From: UBA1429 sp964482225
GTDB taxonomy: Bacteria > Chloroflexota > Anaerolineae > UBA1429
Length of the DNA: 64,000 bases
Assembly (NCBI GenBank): GCA_964482225.1
Contig: CAYZWT010000016.1
Coordinates: forward strand, 1-64,000
Direction: 5' to 3'
Position 1 is the stretch's first letter, and each line of letters begins with the position of its first letter. The notes beneath the pieces are model-generated. The model had not been told where the DNA came from and made no database searches. It was given only the letters and a program-made list of their open reading frames with translations. Both the position numbers and the translations under genes were made by a program. Below are positions 42,670 to 52,055 of the stretch, in pieces.

Positions 42670-44103
42670 ATGGGCAACACGCCGGATCGCCCCAATATCC
42701 TGTTCCTGTTCACTGACGATCAACGTTTTGACACGCTCCACGCCCTGGGCAACGACCAGATCCACACGCCCCACATGGACGCGTTGGCGCAGCAGGGGGT
42801 GGCCTTTACCCATGCCCACATCATGGGGGGCACCTCGGGAGCGGTGTGCATGCCCAGCCGCGCCATGCTGATGACGGGGCGCACCCTCTTTCACCTGGAG
42901 GGCGCGGGCGAGGGCATCCCCACGGAGCACACACTGCTGGGCGAGTGGCTGCAACGCCACGGCTACCACACCTGGGGGGCGGGCAAGTGGCACAATGGCC
43001 CGGCCTCCTATGCGCGCAGCTTTTGCTCTGGGGCCGAGATCTTTTTCGGGGGCATGGAGGATCACTGGAACGTGCCCGCCTGCCACTATGACCCCACGGG
43101 CCGCTATGAGAGCATGCTCCCCGTCTGCCCCGACCCGTACCGCTCGAACGACGTGGTGCACAAGCGGGGCGATCACGTCACGGCGGGCAAGCACTCGAGC
43201 GAGCTGTTTGGCGAGGCCGCCATCCAAGCCCTGGCCGAGTATGATGGCGCCGCGCCCTTTTTCCTCTACATCGCGTTCATGGCGCCCCACGACCCGCGCA
43301 CCATGCCCCGCCAGTATCTCGAGATGTACGATCCAGACGAGATCGAGCTGCCGCCCAACTGGGCGCCCCGGCATCCCTTTGACAATGGCGACCTGGGCGT
43401 GCGCGACGAGCTGCTGGCCGCGTTGCCGCGCACGCCGCAGGAGACCCGCCGCCACATCGCCGAGTACTATGCCATGATCACCCACCTGGACGCCCAGATC
43501 GGCCGGGTGCTGGAGGCGCTGCGGGCCGGCGGCCACGCCGAGAACACCCTGGTCGTGCTGGCGGGCGATAACGGCCTGGCCCTGGGCCAGCATGGCCTGA
43601 TGGGCAAGCAGAACCTGTATGACCACAGCGTACGGGTGCCCCTGGTGCTCAGCGGGCCGGGCGTGCCCCAGGGCCGGCGCAGCGGCGCGCATGCGTACTT
43701 GAGCGACATCTATCCCACCCTGTGCGAGCTGGCCGGGCTCCCCACGCCCGAGACCGTCGAGGGGCGCAGCCTGGTTCCCGCCCTGCGCGATGCCGGGCAG
43801 CCGGTGCGCGAGAGCCTCTATTGCGCCTATCGCCAGTTCCAGCGCAGCGTGCGCGATTACCGGTTCAAGCTGATCGAGTACGTGGTGCAGGGCCGCCGCG
43901 CCACCCAGCTCTTTGACCTGTTGGCCGACCCCTGGGAGACGGCGAACCTGGCAGGCGATCCGGCCCACGCCCCCATCCTGGCGCACTTGCGGGCCGAGCT
44001 GCTGCGCTGGCGCGACGCCCTGGATGACCGCGCCAGCGCTTGGGGCCAGGCATTCTGGGAGGGCTACGAAGCGACGCACGAGAGCGCCACGCCCACCGGC
44101 TAA
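42670..44103 (+). CDS. Sulfatase
   Basis: Type I sulfatase/arylsulfatase family, 477 residues. The formylglycine site is CMPSR with Cys60 (C-x-P-x-R), so it needs a formylglycine-generating enzyme encoded elsewhere. Metal residues are in FTDDQRFDTL near the N-terminus and LAGDNGLALGQHGLMGKQ later. There is no signal peptide, which suggests a cytosolic or unusual location; typical substrates are sulfated glycans or choline sulfate. AGGAGG precedes ATG 42670. The Gfo/Idh gene follows about 95 bases later with its own promoter. Confidence 0.9.
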   Translation: MGNTPDRPNILFLFTDDQRFDTLHALGNDQIHTPHMDALAQQGVAFTHAHIMGGTSGAVCMPSRAMLMTGRTLFHLEGAGEGIPTEHTLLGEWLQRHGYHTWGAGKWHNGPASYARSFCSGAEIFFGGMEDHWNVPACHYDPTGRYESMLPVCPDPYRSNDVVHKRGDHVTAGKHSSELFGEAAIQALAEYDGAAPFFLYIAFMAPHDPRTMPRQYLEMYDPDEIELPPNWAPRHPFDNGDLGVRDELLAALPRTPQETRRHIAEYYAMITHLDAQIGRVLEALRAGGHAENTLVVLAGDNGLALGQHGLMGKQNLYDHSVRVPLVLSGPGVPQGRRSGAHAYLSDIYPTLCELAGLPTPETVEGRSLVPALRDAGQPVRESLYCAYRQFQRSVRDYRFKLIEYVVQGRRATQLFDLLADPWETANLAGDPAHAPILAHLRAELLRWRDALDDRASAWGQAFWEGYEATHESATPTG

Positions 44104-44128
44104 TTCTGTATATTCTAACGTAAACCAC

Positions 44129-44157
44129 TTGAAAATCGGGCGGCGACGTGCTAGAAT
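44129..44157 (+). promoter_or_regulatory. Promoter of the second Gfo/Idh gene
   Basis: TTGAAA (44129-44134), 17 bp, TAGAAT (44152-44157); about 40 bases before the ATG. Confidence 0.6.
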
Positions 44158-44197
44158 GCCGGTGACAGCGTTGACAATATCCTACAAGGAGCACGAT

Positions 44198-45208
44198 ATG
44201 TCCCCCATACGACTCGGCCTGGTCGGATTTGGCCTGATTTGGGAGCAAGAGCACGAGCCCGAGGTGCAGGCCCTGGGCGATACATTCGAGATCGCGGCGC
44301 TGTGCGCGACCAGCGACCGCAGCGCCGCCAAGGCGGCTGCCAAGTACCCTGGCATCCCCTTTACCCGCGACTATCGCGAGCTGGTGGCGCGGCCCGATGT
44401 AGACGTCGTGGTGGTGCAGACGCCCATCCCGCTGAACGCGCCGGTGACCATCGCGGCCATGCAGGCGGGCAAAGATGTGATCATGGAAAAGCCCATCGGG
44501 CGCACCTGCGACGAGGGCGCCCAGGTGCTCTATGAGCGGGAGCAGAGCGGGCGCCGCATCTATGTGCTGGACAACGCCTTTTACCAGCCGCGCTGGGATA
44601 CGATCCGCCAGGTGTTGGCCAGCGGCGCCATCGGCCAGGTGGTGCAATACGAGCAGGTGGCCCACCACCCCGTGGACCCGGTGCACAAGACCCAGCGCAG
44701 CTATGGCACCACAGGCTGGCGCATCAACCCCGATTACCCCCTGGGTTACCTGCTGGACGCGGGCGTACACCAGATCGCGGCCCTCTCCAAGCTCTTTGGC
44801 CATCCGCGCTTTGTGCAGGCCGTCTCGGTCAAGCTGCGCCCTGAATATGGCGATGTGGACCAGGCGCTGATGCTTTTCGAGTACGCGAATGCCGTGCACG
44901 GCGTCTTTTCGCAATCGGGCTATCTGACGGACCAGCGCAACTATTTCTACATTCGCGGCACCCAGGGTGTGTTGGAGGTACGCCGCGAGGAGCTGGTGAT
45001 CGTGGACAACGATGGCGCCGAGAGCCGTGTGCCCGTGGCCACCTCGGGCGGCGCCCACGAGATGTGGCAGGCCATCGCCCAGGCCATGCGCACTGGCCAG
45101 GAGGCACCCTACACCGACGACCTGGCCGCCAAGGATGTGTGCATCCTGCACGCGGTGGATCGCGCCCTGAGCCTGGGCCAGAAGCAAGAGATCCTGCCGT
45201 CGCTCTAG
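44198..45208 (+). CDS. Gfo/Idh/MocA family oxidoreductase (second of three)
   Basis: NAD(P)-dependent sugar dehydrogenase family, 336 residues: RLGLVGFGLIWEQEHEPEV, VVVQTPIPLNAPVTIAAMQ and the conserved DVIMEKPIGRT lysine motif, then a C-terminal substrate domain with DAGVHQIAAL (His of the usual G-x-H site). AAGGAG precedes ATG 44198. It follows the sulfatase, so the pair could act on a sulfated or modified sugar, which is inference only. The sugar substrate is not identifiable. Confidence 0.9.
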   Translation: MSPIRLGLVGFGLIWEQEHEPEVQALGDTFEIAALCATSDRSAAKAAAKYPGIPFTRDYRELVARPDVDVVVVQTPIPLNAPVTIAAMQAGKDVIMEKPIGRTCDEGAQVLYEREQSGRRIYVLDNAFYQPRWDTIRQVLASGAIGQVVQYEQVAHHPVDPVHKTQRSYGTTGWRINPDYPLGYLLDAGVHQIAALSKLFGHPRFVQAVSVKLRPEYGDVDQALMLFEYANAVHGVFSQSGYLTDQRNYFYIRGTQGVLEVRREELVIVDNDGAESRVPVATSGGAHEMWQAIAQAMRTGQEAPYTDDLAAKDVCILHAVDRALSLGQKQEILPSL

Positions 45209-45335
45209 GAGCCAACGCTCCCTTGCTTCCCACGCTGCCAGGGCCGTTGGCTCTGGCAGTGGCGCATGCATGTCCCTCCCCCAAAACCTTTTCCGCCCGA
45301 AAGCGCCGACAACGTTGTCATACGGATTGCGCTAT

Positions 45336-45363
45336 TTGACGCCCTGCCAACTGCGTCTAGAAT
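45336..45363 (+). promoter_or_regulatory. Promoter of the UxuA-like gene, with a long leader
   Basis: TTGACG (45336-45341), 16 bp, TAGAAT (45358-45363). The transcript would start about 150 bases before the ATG at 45521; the leader contains a small hairpin (GCCTGC/GCAGGC) but no obvious riboswitch fold. The rest of the 45209-45520 gap shows nothing else I can support. Confidence 0.55.
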
Positions 45364-45520
45364 AGCCATTGGAGCCGCGCGGCTGCAGGGTCCTGTCCTC
45401 CGCGCCGACCGTGTTGCGGCGCCCGACGGAACACCTTAGGGCTGGCGACCCCTTGGCATAGCCGCCACTGCGCCTGCGGCGCAGGCTCGATGGCGAGAGC
45501 ACAACAGGGAGGGTAGTAGG

Positions 45521-46357
45521 ATGAGACTGGCGATTCAGGCAGGATCGGTCGCAGACGGCACCCTGGAGGGGTGCATCGCATACTGCAAGGCGATGGATGT
45601 GGGCAATGTGATCCTTACAGCCGCGGCAGTGCCCGGATACCGGGATACGGGCCTGATTGACCCCAAGGCGCTCAAAGCCCAGGTGGCCGCGGTGGAAAAG
45701 GCGGGCCTGGACACGGGCGCCATGCAGTTCTGGCCGCCCTTTTCGCTGGCAGATGAGGCCGCCACTGCCGCTACCATGAGCAAGCTGGGCAAGAACATGG
45801 ATGCAGCGGCCAAGGCCGGGCTCGATACCCTGGCCATGTTCGTCTCCTTGGCCAAGCCGGTGGACCCCGCCGACGAAGAAGGCCAGTGGAACACCTACAT
45901 CGGGTTCTACCAGGAGTTGCTCTCTCAGGCGGACCAGCACGGCATCAAGATCGCGACCCACTTTTCCGGCCACCGGGGACGCAGCGTCCTCGCCGGCTCC
46001 GAGGGCTATCGCCGGCTCTTTGAGGCGGTCCCCAGCCCCAACAACGGCCTGTGCTTTTGCACCGGCAACGTGTGGAACTCGGATGGCGAGCGCATCTATA
46101 ACCTGATCCGCGAGTTTGCCCCGCGCATCTTTACCGTGCACATGCGCAGCACCAAGATCAGTTGGGGCGAATCCCCCTACTGGTGGGATATCCCCGATGG
46201 CCCCGATATCCGCAAGATCATGCAGACCTTGAAGGAGGTCGGCTACACGGGCGTGATCTCCTCTGAGCACATGCCTGACATGCCCGATCAGAACCGGCAG
46301 GACATCACCGCTGCATGGGCCATGGGGTATATGAAGGCGATCATGCGCTACCTGTAA
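45521..46357 (+). CDS. UxuA-like (mannonate dehydratase-like) TIM-barrel enzyme
   Basis: A 278-residue xylose-isomerase-like barrel. NNGLCFCTGNVWNSDGERI and FTVHMRSTKISWGE recall the UxuA mannonate dehydratase motifs around the metal-binding Cys/His, and VISSEHMPDMPDQNR ends the barrel. It is shorter than full UxuA (about 390-400 residues), so a related sugar-acid dehydratase or isomerase is more careful wording. GGAGGG lies about eight bases upstream of ATG 45521. A third Gfo/Idh gene follows 109 bases downstream, and the pair probably works on one sugar acid. Confidence 0.7.
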   Translation: MRLAIQAGSVADGTLEGCIAYCKAMDVGNVILTAAAVPGYRDTGLIDPKALKAQVAAVEKAGLDTGAMQFWPPFSLADEAATAATMSKLGKNMDAAAKAGLDTLAMFVSLAKPVDPADEEGQWNTYIGFYQELLSQADQHGIKIATHFSGHRGRSVLAGSEGYRRLFEAVPSPNNGLCFCTGNVWNSDGERIYNLIREFAPRIFTVHMRSTKISWGESPYWWDIPDGPDIRKIMQTLKEVGYTGVISSEHMPDMPDQNRQDITAAWAMGYMKAIMRYL

Positions 46358-46466
46358 GCGTCCGGATCGCGCCGTTGCGAGAATTGGGCTTGGCGAGGCG
46401 ATGCGGGCCCCGGTCCGCCCGCCCCGGTTCAGCGTAGAATCGAACATCAGGAGAAAGGCACAGAGC

Positions 46467-47627
46467 ATGACCACACCTACGAAAATCGGCATCATGGGCT
46501 GCGGCGTCATCAGCGGGATCTATATCGAGACCTCGCAGAAAGTTGACTACATCGAGTGCGTCGCCGTGGCCGACGTCAACCCCGAGGCAGCCAAGTTCCG
46601 GGCGGAGCAGTACGGCATCCCCAAGGCTTGCAGCCCCGACGAACTGCTGGCCGATCCGGATGTCGAGATCATCATCAGCCTGACGCCCAACCGGCTGCAC
46701 GGCCAGGTTGGCATGCAGATCATTCAGGCGGGCAAGCACTTTTATGGCGAAAAGCCGTTCTGCGTGTACCGCGAAGAGGCCCTGGCCATCCTGGCCGAGG
46801 CCGAGCAGCGCGGCCTGCGCACCGGCGGCGCGCCCGACACGTTCTTTGGCAGCGCCTGGCAGACGGCCCGCAAGGCTATTGATGACGGCTTGATCGGCCA
46901 GCCGATCGCCGCCACGGTCTGCCTGCAAGGGCGGCGCGGCCCCGTCACCCCAGAGATGATGGCGCGCTTTGCCCAGTTCTCGCAGAACCCCACCCGCTCC
47001 ACCGCCCCCGGCCACGTGAGCTTTTTCTCGGTGGATGGCGGCAAGTATGGCGTGAGCAACACCTTTGACATGGGCGGCTACTATGCCGTCAACGTCATCA
47101 ACCTGTTGGGCCCCGCCACCCGCGTGGTCGGCATGACCAGCAAGGCTTTTGAAGAGGTTGTGCGCGGGGATCGCACCGTCAAGATCGAGGCCCCGACCCA
47201 TGTGACGGGCGTGATCGAGTTCGCCAACGGCGCCCTGTGCCAGTGGCTGACCTCGTCGGATGTCTATGGCACCGGCTTGCCCCACATCGAGATCTTTGGC
47301 ACCGAGGGCACGCTGCGCTGCCCCGATCCTAACTGGTTCCCCGGCCCCGTGTTCCTGCGCAAGCCCGAGAGCCAGGAGTTGATCGAACTCGAGACCACGC
47401 ACAGCATCAGCCAGGATACCCGTGGCATCGGCGTTGCCGACATGGCCCTTGGCATCCAGAAGAATCGTCAGCACCGCGCCAATGGCCAGATGACCACCCA
47501 CGTGGTGGATATCCTCAACGCGCTGCACGAATCGGCCGAGCAGGGCGTGCGCATTGACCTGCAGACGACCTGCGAGCAGCCCAAGGCGCTGCCGGTGGGT
47601 CTGCCCAACTGGACTTTGGACGAATAG
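46467..47627 (+). CDS. Gfo/Idh/MocA family oxidoreductase (third of three)
   Basis: NAD(P)-dependent dehydrogenase family, 386 residues: KIGIMGCGVISGIYIETSQ Rossmann start, IISLTPNRLHGQV and HFYGEKPFCVYREEA for the conserved lysine, then a longer C-terminal domain than the 44198 gene. AGGAGAAAGG lies upstream of ATG 46467. It ends at a strong terminator. Together with the UxuA-like enzyme it fits an oxidation-dehydration route for a hexuronate or aldonate; the specific sugar is not known. Confidence 0.9.
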   Translation: MTTPTKIGIMGCGVISGIYIETSQKVDYIECVAVADVNPEAAKFRAEQYGIPKACSPDELLADPDVEIIISLTPNRLHGQVGMQIIQAGKHFYGEKPFCVYREEALAILAEAEQRGLRTGGAPDTFFGSAWQTARKAIDDGLIGQPIAATVCLQGRRGPVTPEMMARFAQFSQNPTRSTAPGHVSFFSVDGGKYGVSNTFDMGGYYAVNVINLLGPATRVVGMTSKAFEEVVRGDRTVKIEAPTHVTGVIEFANGALCQWLTSSDVYGTGLPHIEIFGTEGTLRCPDPNWFPGPVFLRKPESQELIELETTHSISQDTRGIGVADMALGIQKNRQHRANGQMTTHVVDILNALHESAEQGVRIDLQTTCEQPKALPVGLPNWTLDE

Positions 47628-47642
47628 TTCCCTTGCGCAAGA

Positions 47643-47672
47643 GGCAGGGCCCCCAAGGCCCTGCCTTCTTTT
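47643..47672 (+). terminator. Rho-independent terminator after the third Gfo/Idh gene
   Basis: Nine-base stem GGCAGGGCC / GGCCCTGCC (47643-47651 with 47657-47665), five-base loop, TTCTTTT tail. Confidence 0.9.
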
Positions 47673-47733
47673 CACAAATGGGCGCGATCCGCAACCGTCC
47701 AATCAATGAGAGCCGGGACAACACTAGCCAAGA

Positions 47734-47762
47734 TTGACTTTGCTCCTTCGCTCGTCTATCCG
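47734..47762 (+). promoter_or_regulatory. Possible promoter of the PfkB kinase gene
   Basis: TTGACT (47734-47739), 17 bp, weak TATCCG (47757-47762), about 150 bases before the ATG. Confidence 0.35.
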
Positions 47763-47909
47763 CGCTCGCAGGTCTGGGGCGCCCCTCTGCGCCAGTGTAC
47801 ACGAGAGGGTACGAGGCAGCGGCCGGCACGGTCTAGGCTCTTTACGCGGCAGCGATGCGCATGACGGCTGCCACTTTACTCAACTGAACCAGATGCGGAG
47901 ACATGCCAT

Positions 47910-48851
47910 ATGGCAAACGACATGATCGGAATCGGCGGCGGCTGCATTGACCATCTCTCCATCGTGCGGCGCACGCCCGATGGCTGGGAAGAGTGCGGAG
48001 CGCCGTTGGTGCAGGGCGGCGGCCTGGCCGCCACAGGCGCCACAGCCATCGCACGCCTAGGCGGCAGCGTCGAACTGTGGGGCATTACAGGAGACGACCA
48101 TCACGGCCAGATGATCCGCACCGAGCTGGAGCGTGATGGCGTGGACATTAGCCAGATACGGGTCGTGCCCGGAATGCGTTCGCCGTGCAGCTTTATCGAG
48201 GTGGACGCCGACACGGGCGAGCGCACCATCTATGGCTCCGGCTTTGGCGTGCGCCCTGATGACCTGGAGACCTACTTTGATCCGGCTCGCGCCAAGAGCG
48301 CCAAGGCGATGCTGGTGACCAGCTTTATCCCCAATGTGGCGATCCAGGCGGCCCAGTATCTTCATGAGGCGGGCGGCTATGTGGTGGCCGATCTGTTCCG
48401 CGTGGATGGGCCCGTGGCGGAAATGGTGCATCATGTGGATGCAATCATCATGCCCGAGTTCTCAGTCGAGCCGATGGTAGGATCCTTTGATATCCCCGCC
48501 GCCCTGAACAAGCTAGCGGAACTGGGATCGTCCATGTCGGCCATCACCGTGGGCCCGGAGGGCTGCTACTATCTGGCCGAGGGCGTGGTGTACCATTGCC
48601 CTGCGTTCAAGATCAAGGCCGTGGACACAACCGGCTGCGGCGACTCGTTCCATGGCGCATTCACCTACTCGCTGGCCCAGCGCTGGAACCAGCACGAGGC
48701 GGTCCGCTTTTCTTCGGCAGTGGCCGCCGTCAAGGCGACCAAACTGGGCGGGCGCTCTGGGCTGCCCACCATGGCCGCCGTGCGCGAGTTCATGGCCGCC
48801 CGGCCTGACGAGGCCCGCGCCCGTCGGCTGGATAACGGCGCCGCCGTCTGA
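47910..48851 (+). CDS. PfkB-family carbohydrate kinase
   Basis: Sugar kinase of the ribokinase/PfkB family, 313 residues. The catalytic base motif is DTTGCGDSFHGAF (about 238-250) and the early GGGLAATGATAIARLGG matches the first PfkB signature. Family substrates include ketodeoxygluconate, ribose and fructose phosphates. Its place after two sugar-acid enzymes suggests KDG-type phosphorylation, but this is inference. Closed by a symmetrical hairpin shared with the convergent hydrolase gene. Confidence 0.9.
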   Translation: MANDMIGIGGGCIDHLSIVRRTPDGWEECGAPLVQGGGLAATGATAIARLGGSVELWGITGDDHHGQMIRTELERDGVDISQIRVVPGMRSPCSFIEVDADTGERTIYGSGFGVRPDDLETYFDPARAKSAKAMLVTSFIPNVAIQAAQYLHEAGGYVVADLFRVDGPVAEMVHHVDAIIMPEFSVEPMVGSFDIPAALNKLAELGSSMSAITVGPEGCYYLAEGVVYHCPAFKIKAVDTTGCGDSFHGAFTYSLAQRWNQHEAVRFSSAVAAVKATKLGGRSGLPTMAAVREFMAARPDEARARRLDNGAAV

Positions 48852-48861
48852 TGGTCTGTGC

Positions 48862-48890
48862 GGCGCCGGAGGATGCGGTCCTCCGGCGCC
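48862..48890. terminator. Two-way hairpin terminator between PfkB and hydrolase genes
   Basis: Twelve-base perfect stem GGCGCCGGAGGA / TCCTCCGGCGCC (48862-48873 with 48879-48890), loop TGCGG. It lies in the 42-base gap between two convergent genes. Confidence 0.8.
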
Positions 48891-48893
48891 TGC

Positions 48894-49868
48894 TTACTCG
48901 ATCCCGGCCAGGAACGCCTCCACAGCGGCGAGGAATGCGGCAGGATGCTCCTCTTGCGGGAGGTGGCCGCAGCGCGGGATCATGATCAGTTGGGCATTGG
49001 GCAGCTCCTCCGCCAGGCGTTGGCTGTTGGCGGGCGGCACGATGGCGTCGCTATCGCCGGTGATCACAAGGGTCGGGACCGTGATCTCGCTCAAGCGCGC
49101 CGTATCCAGGCGGCGGCTGGCCAGGGTCAGCTCCCACAGGGCGCGATCCCAGTTATCGGCGCGCAGCGGACGCTGATAGCCCTCCAGCACCTCTTCTGGG
49201 ATGGCCTCGGGATCATACCAGGCGCTGAGCACCCCCTGGACGCCCAGGCGCGGCAACGCCCAGCGCACCAGAAACGGCCCAAGCCGCCGCACCTGCGGCA
49301 GACGGAGCAGAGGCTGGATGAACCCCGGCGCGCCGCCCTCGTATACGGCCGGCGCCACCAGCACCAGGGCCTGCACACGCTCGGGGTGGCGAAGCGCCGT
49401 CTCGATGGCGATGGCGCCGCCAGCCGAGTGCCCCACCAGCACAGCTCGTTCGATATCCAGGTAATCCATCAACGCCACCGTCAAATCGGCAGCGGCCTCC
49501 GGGCTATAGGGGTTTGCGCCGATCCACTGCCCGCGCACGGGCCGCGAAGTCAGCCCAAAGGCCGGGCGATCAAAAGCTGCCGCCAGGCCGAGCTCACCAA
49601 GAGGCGTCAGAACGTCGCGCCAGGAATAGAGGCTGGCGCCGAATCCGTGCAACAGGATCAGGGCTGGCGGGTCCTGGCCGGCGGGCGTTCCGCTCTGTCG
49701 GTGGAGCTTGTAGTGCACCTCTAGGCCATTCAGGATCACGAATCGGCTGTCCGCATCGGCCAGCTCACGAGGCGGCAAGGTCCCCCGCAGCGGCGGAATG
49801 GGCACGATCAACGGTACGATCAGCAGAGCGACCAGCACACCCAGTAGCACTTGGCGCCAGTTTCGCAT
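48894..49868 (-). CDS. Alpha/beta-hydrolase with N-terminal membrane anchor
   Basis: A 324-residue alpha/beta-hydrolase. Residues 6-28 are hydrophobic (LLGVLVALLIVPLIVPIPPL), so the enzyme is probably membrane-anchored and facing out. The nucleophile elbow is GHSAGG (VLVGHSAGGAIAIE), with HGFGAS as the oxyanion segment, an Asp in VITGDSDAIVPP and the His in IPRCGHLPQEE. Haloperoxidase/esterase-like; substrate unknown. AAGGGG about ten bases upstream of the ATG. It is divergent from the glycosyltransferase at 49965. Confidence 0.88.
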   Translation of the reverse strand: MRNWRQVLLGVLVALLIVPLIVPIPPLRGTLPPRELADADSRFVILNGLEVHYKLHRQSGTPAGQDPPALILLHGFGASLYSWRDVLTPLGELGLAAAFDRPAFGLTSRPVRGQWIGANPYSPEAAADLTVALMDYLDIERAVLVGHSAGGAIAIETALRHPERVQALVLVAPAVYEGGAPGFIQPLLRLPQVRRLGPFLVRWALPRLGVQGVLSAWYDPEAIPEEVLEGYQRPLRADNWDRALWELTLASRRLDTARLSEITVPTLVITGDSDAIVPPANSQRLAEELPNAQLIMIPRCGHLPQEEHPAAFLAAVEAFLAGIE

Positions 49869-49907
49869 TTGCGCATCCCCTTGATGCCTGAGTCACGAGC
49901 GGCCCGG

Positions 49908-49936
49908 TTGCTCGCCCGCTATGAGCCGCCTATAGT
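49908..49936 (+). promoter_or_regulatory. Promoter of the 49965 glycosyltransferase
   Basis: TTGCTC (49908-49913), 17 bp, TATAGT (49931-49936), about 25 bases before ATG 49965. Confidence 0.5.
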
Positions 49937-49964
49937 ATACCCCAGAACTCGGAGGCTCAGACCT

Positions 49965-51965
49965 ATGCGATTGTCCGCATCAGAGCGGCCCCAAGGGGGG
50001 CGCGCTTTGGCAGATGCATCATCCGGTCCGGCAGCCCCAAGCTCCGTGGCCCCTCTACGCATGGGGGAGATGCTAGGGCTGATCGTCATCCTGGGGCTGG
50101 CCGCCCTGCTCCGGCTGGGCTGGCCCGGCATCCACTCCTTTGGCTATGACGAGGCGCGCATCAGCCTGCTGGCCTTGCAGATGGCGCGGGGCGGCCAGTT
50201 CGCCAGCGTGGGCATGGTCTCCTCGGTGGGGTTCCCCAATCCCCCCGGGTTCGTGTGGCTCATGGCACTGCCCTACGCCCTCTCGCGGGATCCCCTGGCC
50301 GCCAGCCTCCTGATCGGCGCGTTGAACGTGCTGGCCGTCTGGGGGGTGTGGGGGCTGGCGCGGCGCGCCTGGGGGCCCTGGGCAGCCCTGGCCGCCGGTC
50401 TGCTGATGGCCAGCTCGCCCTTTGCCGTGTTCTACTCGCGCAGCATCTGGAGCCAGGACCTGTTGGCGCCTCTGGCGGTGCTATGGGCGCTGGCGGGCGT
50501 ACGCGGGGTGCGGCGCGAGAGCGGCCCGTTGCTGGCCCTACACCTGTTCCTGGCGGGGTTCGCCTGGCAGGTGCACTATGCGGGCCTCGTCCTGCTGCCC
50601 GCCAGCGCCTGGTTGCTGCTGCGCTATCGCCTCTGGAAACGCTGGCCCTGGCTGTTGGCGGGCGGCGGCGCGGCGCTGCTGGCCATTGCGCCCTTTGCCT
50701 ACACGCTGCTGCGCAAAGCGCCCGACGCGCTGGCAAGCCTGGGCACGCTCTCGGCGGGATCGGGCCACTCCGGCTGGGATGCCGTGTTGCGCTGGGCCGA
50801 GGTGGGGCTGGGCGCCAACTGGGACTGGTTACCCCTGGGGGGCGCCTGGCGCTGGCAGACCGCGCTGGCCTGGGCGCAACGAATCGCCCAGGGGATCACG
50901 GGCGCGCTCATCGCGGTCGGGCTAGCGGGCCTGGTTAGGCAGTGCTGGCGCACACGCCGCGCGCCCCAGGGCGAGGCCGAGATCCTGGCCGCGCTGTTAC
51001 CCGCCTGGGCCTTGGCCCCGCCTCTAGTCTTTATACTCAGTAGCACAACCGCTCACCATCAGTACCAGCTCGCGGCGCTGCCCGCGTTGCTGTTGGCCGG
51101 GGCTGCCACGGCGACCTTTCTGCCGGAGCGCTGGCGTTGGCGGGGCTCGCTGGTCGCGGCCCTGGCCCTGGCCGTGGCGCTGCCCCAGGGCCTCTCGGCG
51201 GCGCGCAGCATCGAGGCCAACAGCGCGGCGTTGCAGCCCGGTGGCCTGGGCACGCCCCTGGCCTATCCCCGGGCGGCCAGCGTTCTGCTGCGAGACGGGG
51301 CGCCGGTGTACGTGCATGCCGCCAGCGACGATCCGGCCTACGATGCCGACGCGGCAGGCATGAGCGTGCTGTTGTGGGAGTATCCCCACCGGCTGGTGAA
51401 TGGCAGCGCCGCCCTGCTGCTGCCCCCTGAGGGCGAGACGGCGCACCTGTTCTTTCCGTTCCCCGACCTGCCCGCGCTGGAGCAGGCCCACCACTATGCC
51501 GACATCCAGGCCACCTTGGAACTGCCGCGCCGCCAGGGCGAGCCGCCCTATGTGGCGCTGCGGGTGACGGGCGGTGCACCCCAGGGCTTGCGCAGCGTCG
51601 CCCCCGTCGCGCTGGCAAACGGCGCCACGCTGCGAGGCTGGAAAGCCCGATGGGAGGGCAAGAGCCTGATGCTGGTCACCTGGTGGCAGATCGGCGAGGA
51701 GCTAGAGCCGGGGCGCTACCACCAGTTCAACCACCTGTACGCCGCCGATGGCGAGGCGCCCGCCCAGGTGCGCGACATGGCCATCTCGTCGCCGAGCTGG
51801 CAGGTGGGCGACACCCTGATCACCTGGGCGAGCTTTGCACCCCAGGAGCCCGGCCCCTACCGTTTCGAGGTGGGCATGTACGCCTACCCCGAGTTGGTGC
51901 GCGTTCCCATTGCCGAGATGGGGCACAAGGACGCCGCCACCATCAGCCTCGGCCCGGTCGAGTAG
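49965..51965 (+). CDS. Family-39-type membrane glycosyltransferase with external C-terminal domain
   Basis: A 666-residue polytopic protein. The ArnT/PMT-like part (about 1-440) has the Asp-Glu pair in SFGYDEARISLLALQM and about eleven hydrophobic segments. The external remainder (about 450-666) ends in a beta-rich domain (WWQIGEELEPGRYHQFNHLYAADG... PYRFEVGMYAYPELVRV) that resembles the C-terminal part of the giant protein at 52813-56925. GGAGG is nine bases before ATG 49965. It probably glycosylates a surface glycan or protein; acceptor unknown. Confidence 0.82.
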   Translation: MRLSASERPQGGRALADASSGPAAPSSVAPLRMGEMLGLIVILGLAALLRLGWPGIHSFGYDEARISLLALQMARGGQFASVGMVSSVGFPNPPGFVWLMALPYALSRDPLAASLLIGALNVLAVWGVWGLARRAWGPWAALAAGLLMASSPFAVFYSRSIWSQDLLAPLAVLWALAGVRGVRRESGPLLALHLFLAGFAWQVHYAGLVLLPASAWLLLRYRLWKRWPWLLAGGGAALLAIAPFAYTLLRKAPDALASLGTLSAGSGHSGWDAVLRWAEVGLGANWDWLPLGGAWRWQTALAWAQRIAQGITGALIAVGLAGLVRQCWRTRRAPQGEAEILAALLPAWALAPPLVFILSSTTAHHQYQLAALPALLLAGAATATFLPERWRWRGSLVAALALAVALPQGLSAARSIEANSAALQPGGLGTPLAYPRAASVLLRDGAPVYVHAASDDPAYDADAAGMSVLLWEYPHRLVNGSAALLLPPEGETAHLFFPFPDLPALEQAHHYADIQATLELPRRQGEPPYVALRVTGGAPQGLRSVAPVALANGATLRGWKARWEGKSLMLVTWWQIGEELEPGRYHQFNHLYAADGEAPAQVRDMAISSPSWQVGDTLITWASFAPQEPGPYRFEVGMYAYPELVRVPIAEMGHKDAATISLGPVE

Positions 51966-51978
51966 CGCCGTGCAGGCT

Positions 51979-52007
51979 TTGCGTTCCGCCCTATTTCAGC
52001 GTACGAT
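51979..52007 (+). promoter_or_regulatory. Promoter of the DUF4867 gene
   Basis: TTGCGT (51979-51984), 17 bp, TACGAT (52002-52007), about 50 bases before the ATG. Confidence 0.4.
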
Positions 52008-52055
52008 ACGGCATCGGTTGAACCCATGAAGACAAGAGATCGAGAGAGGAGCCCC

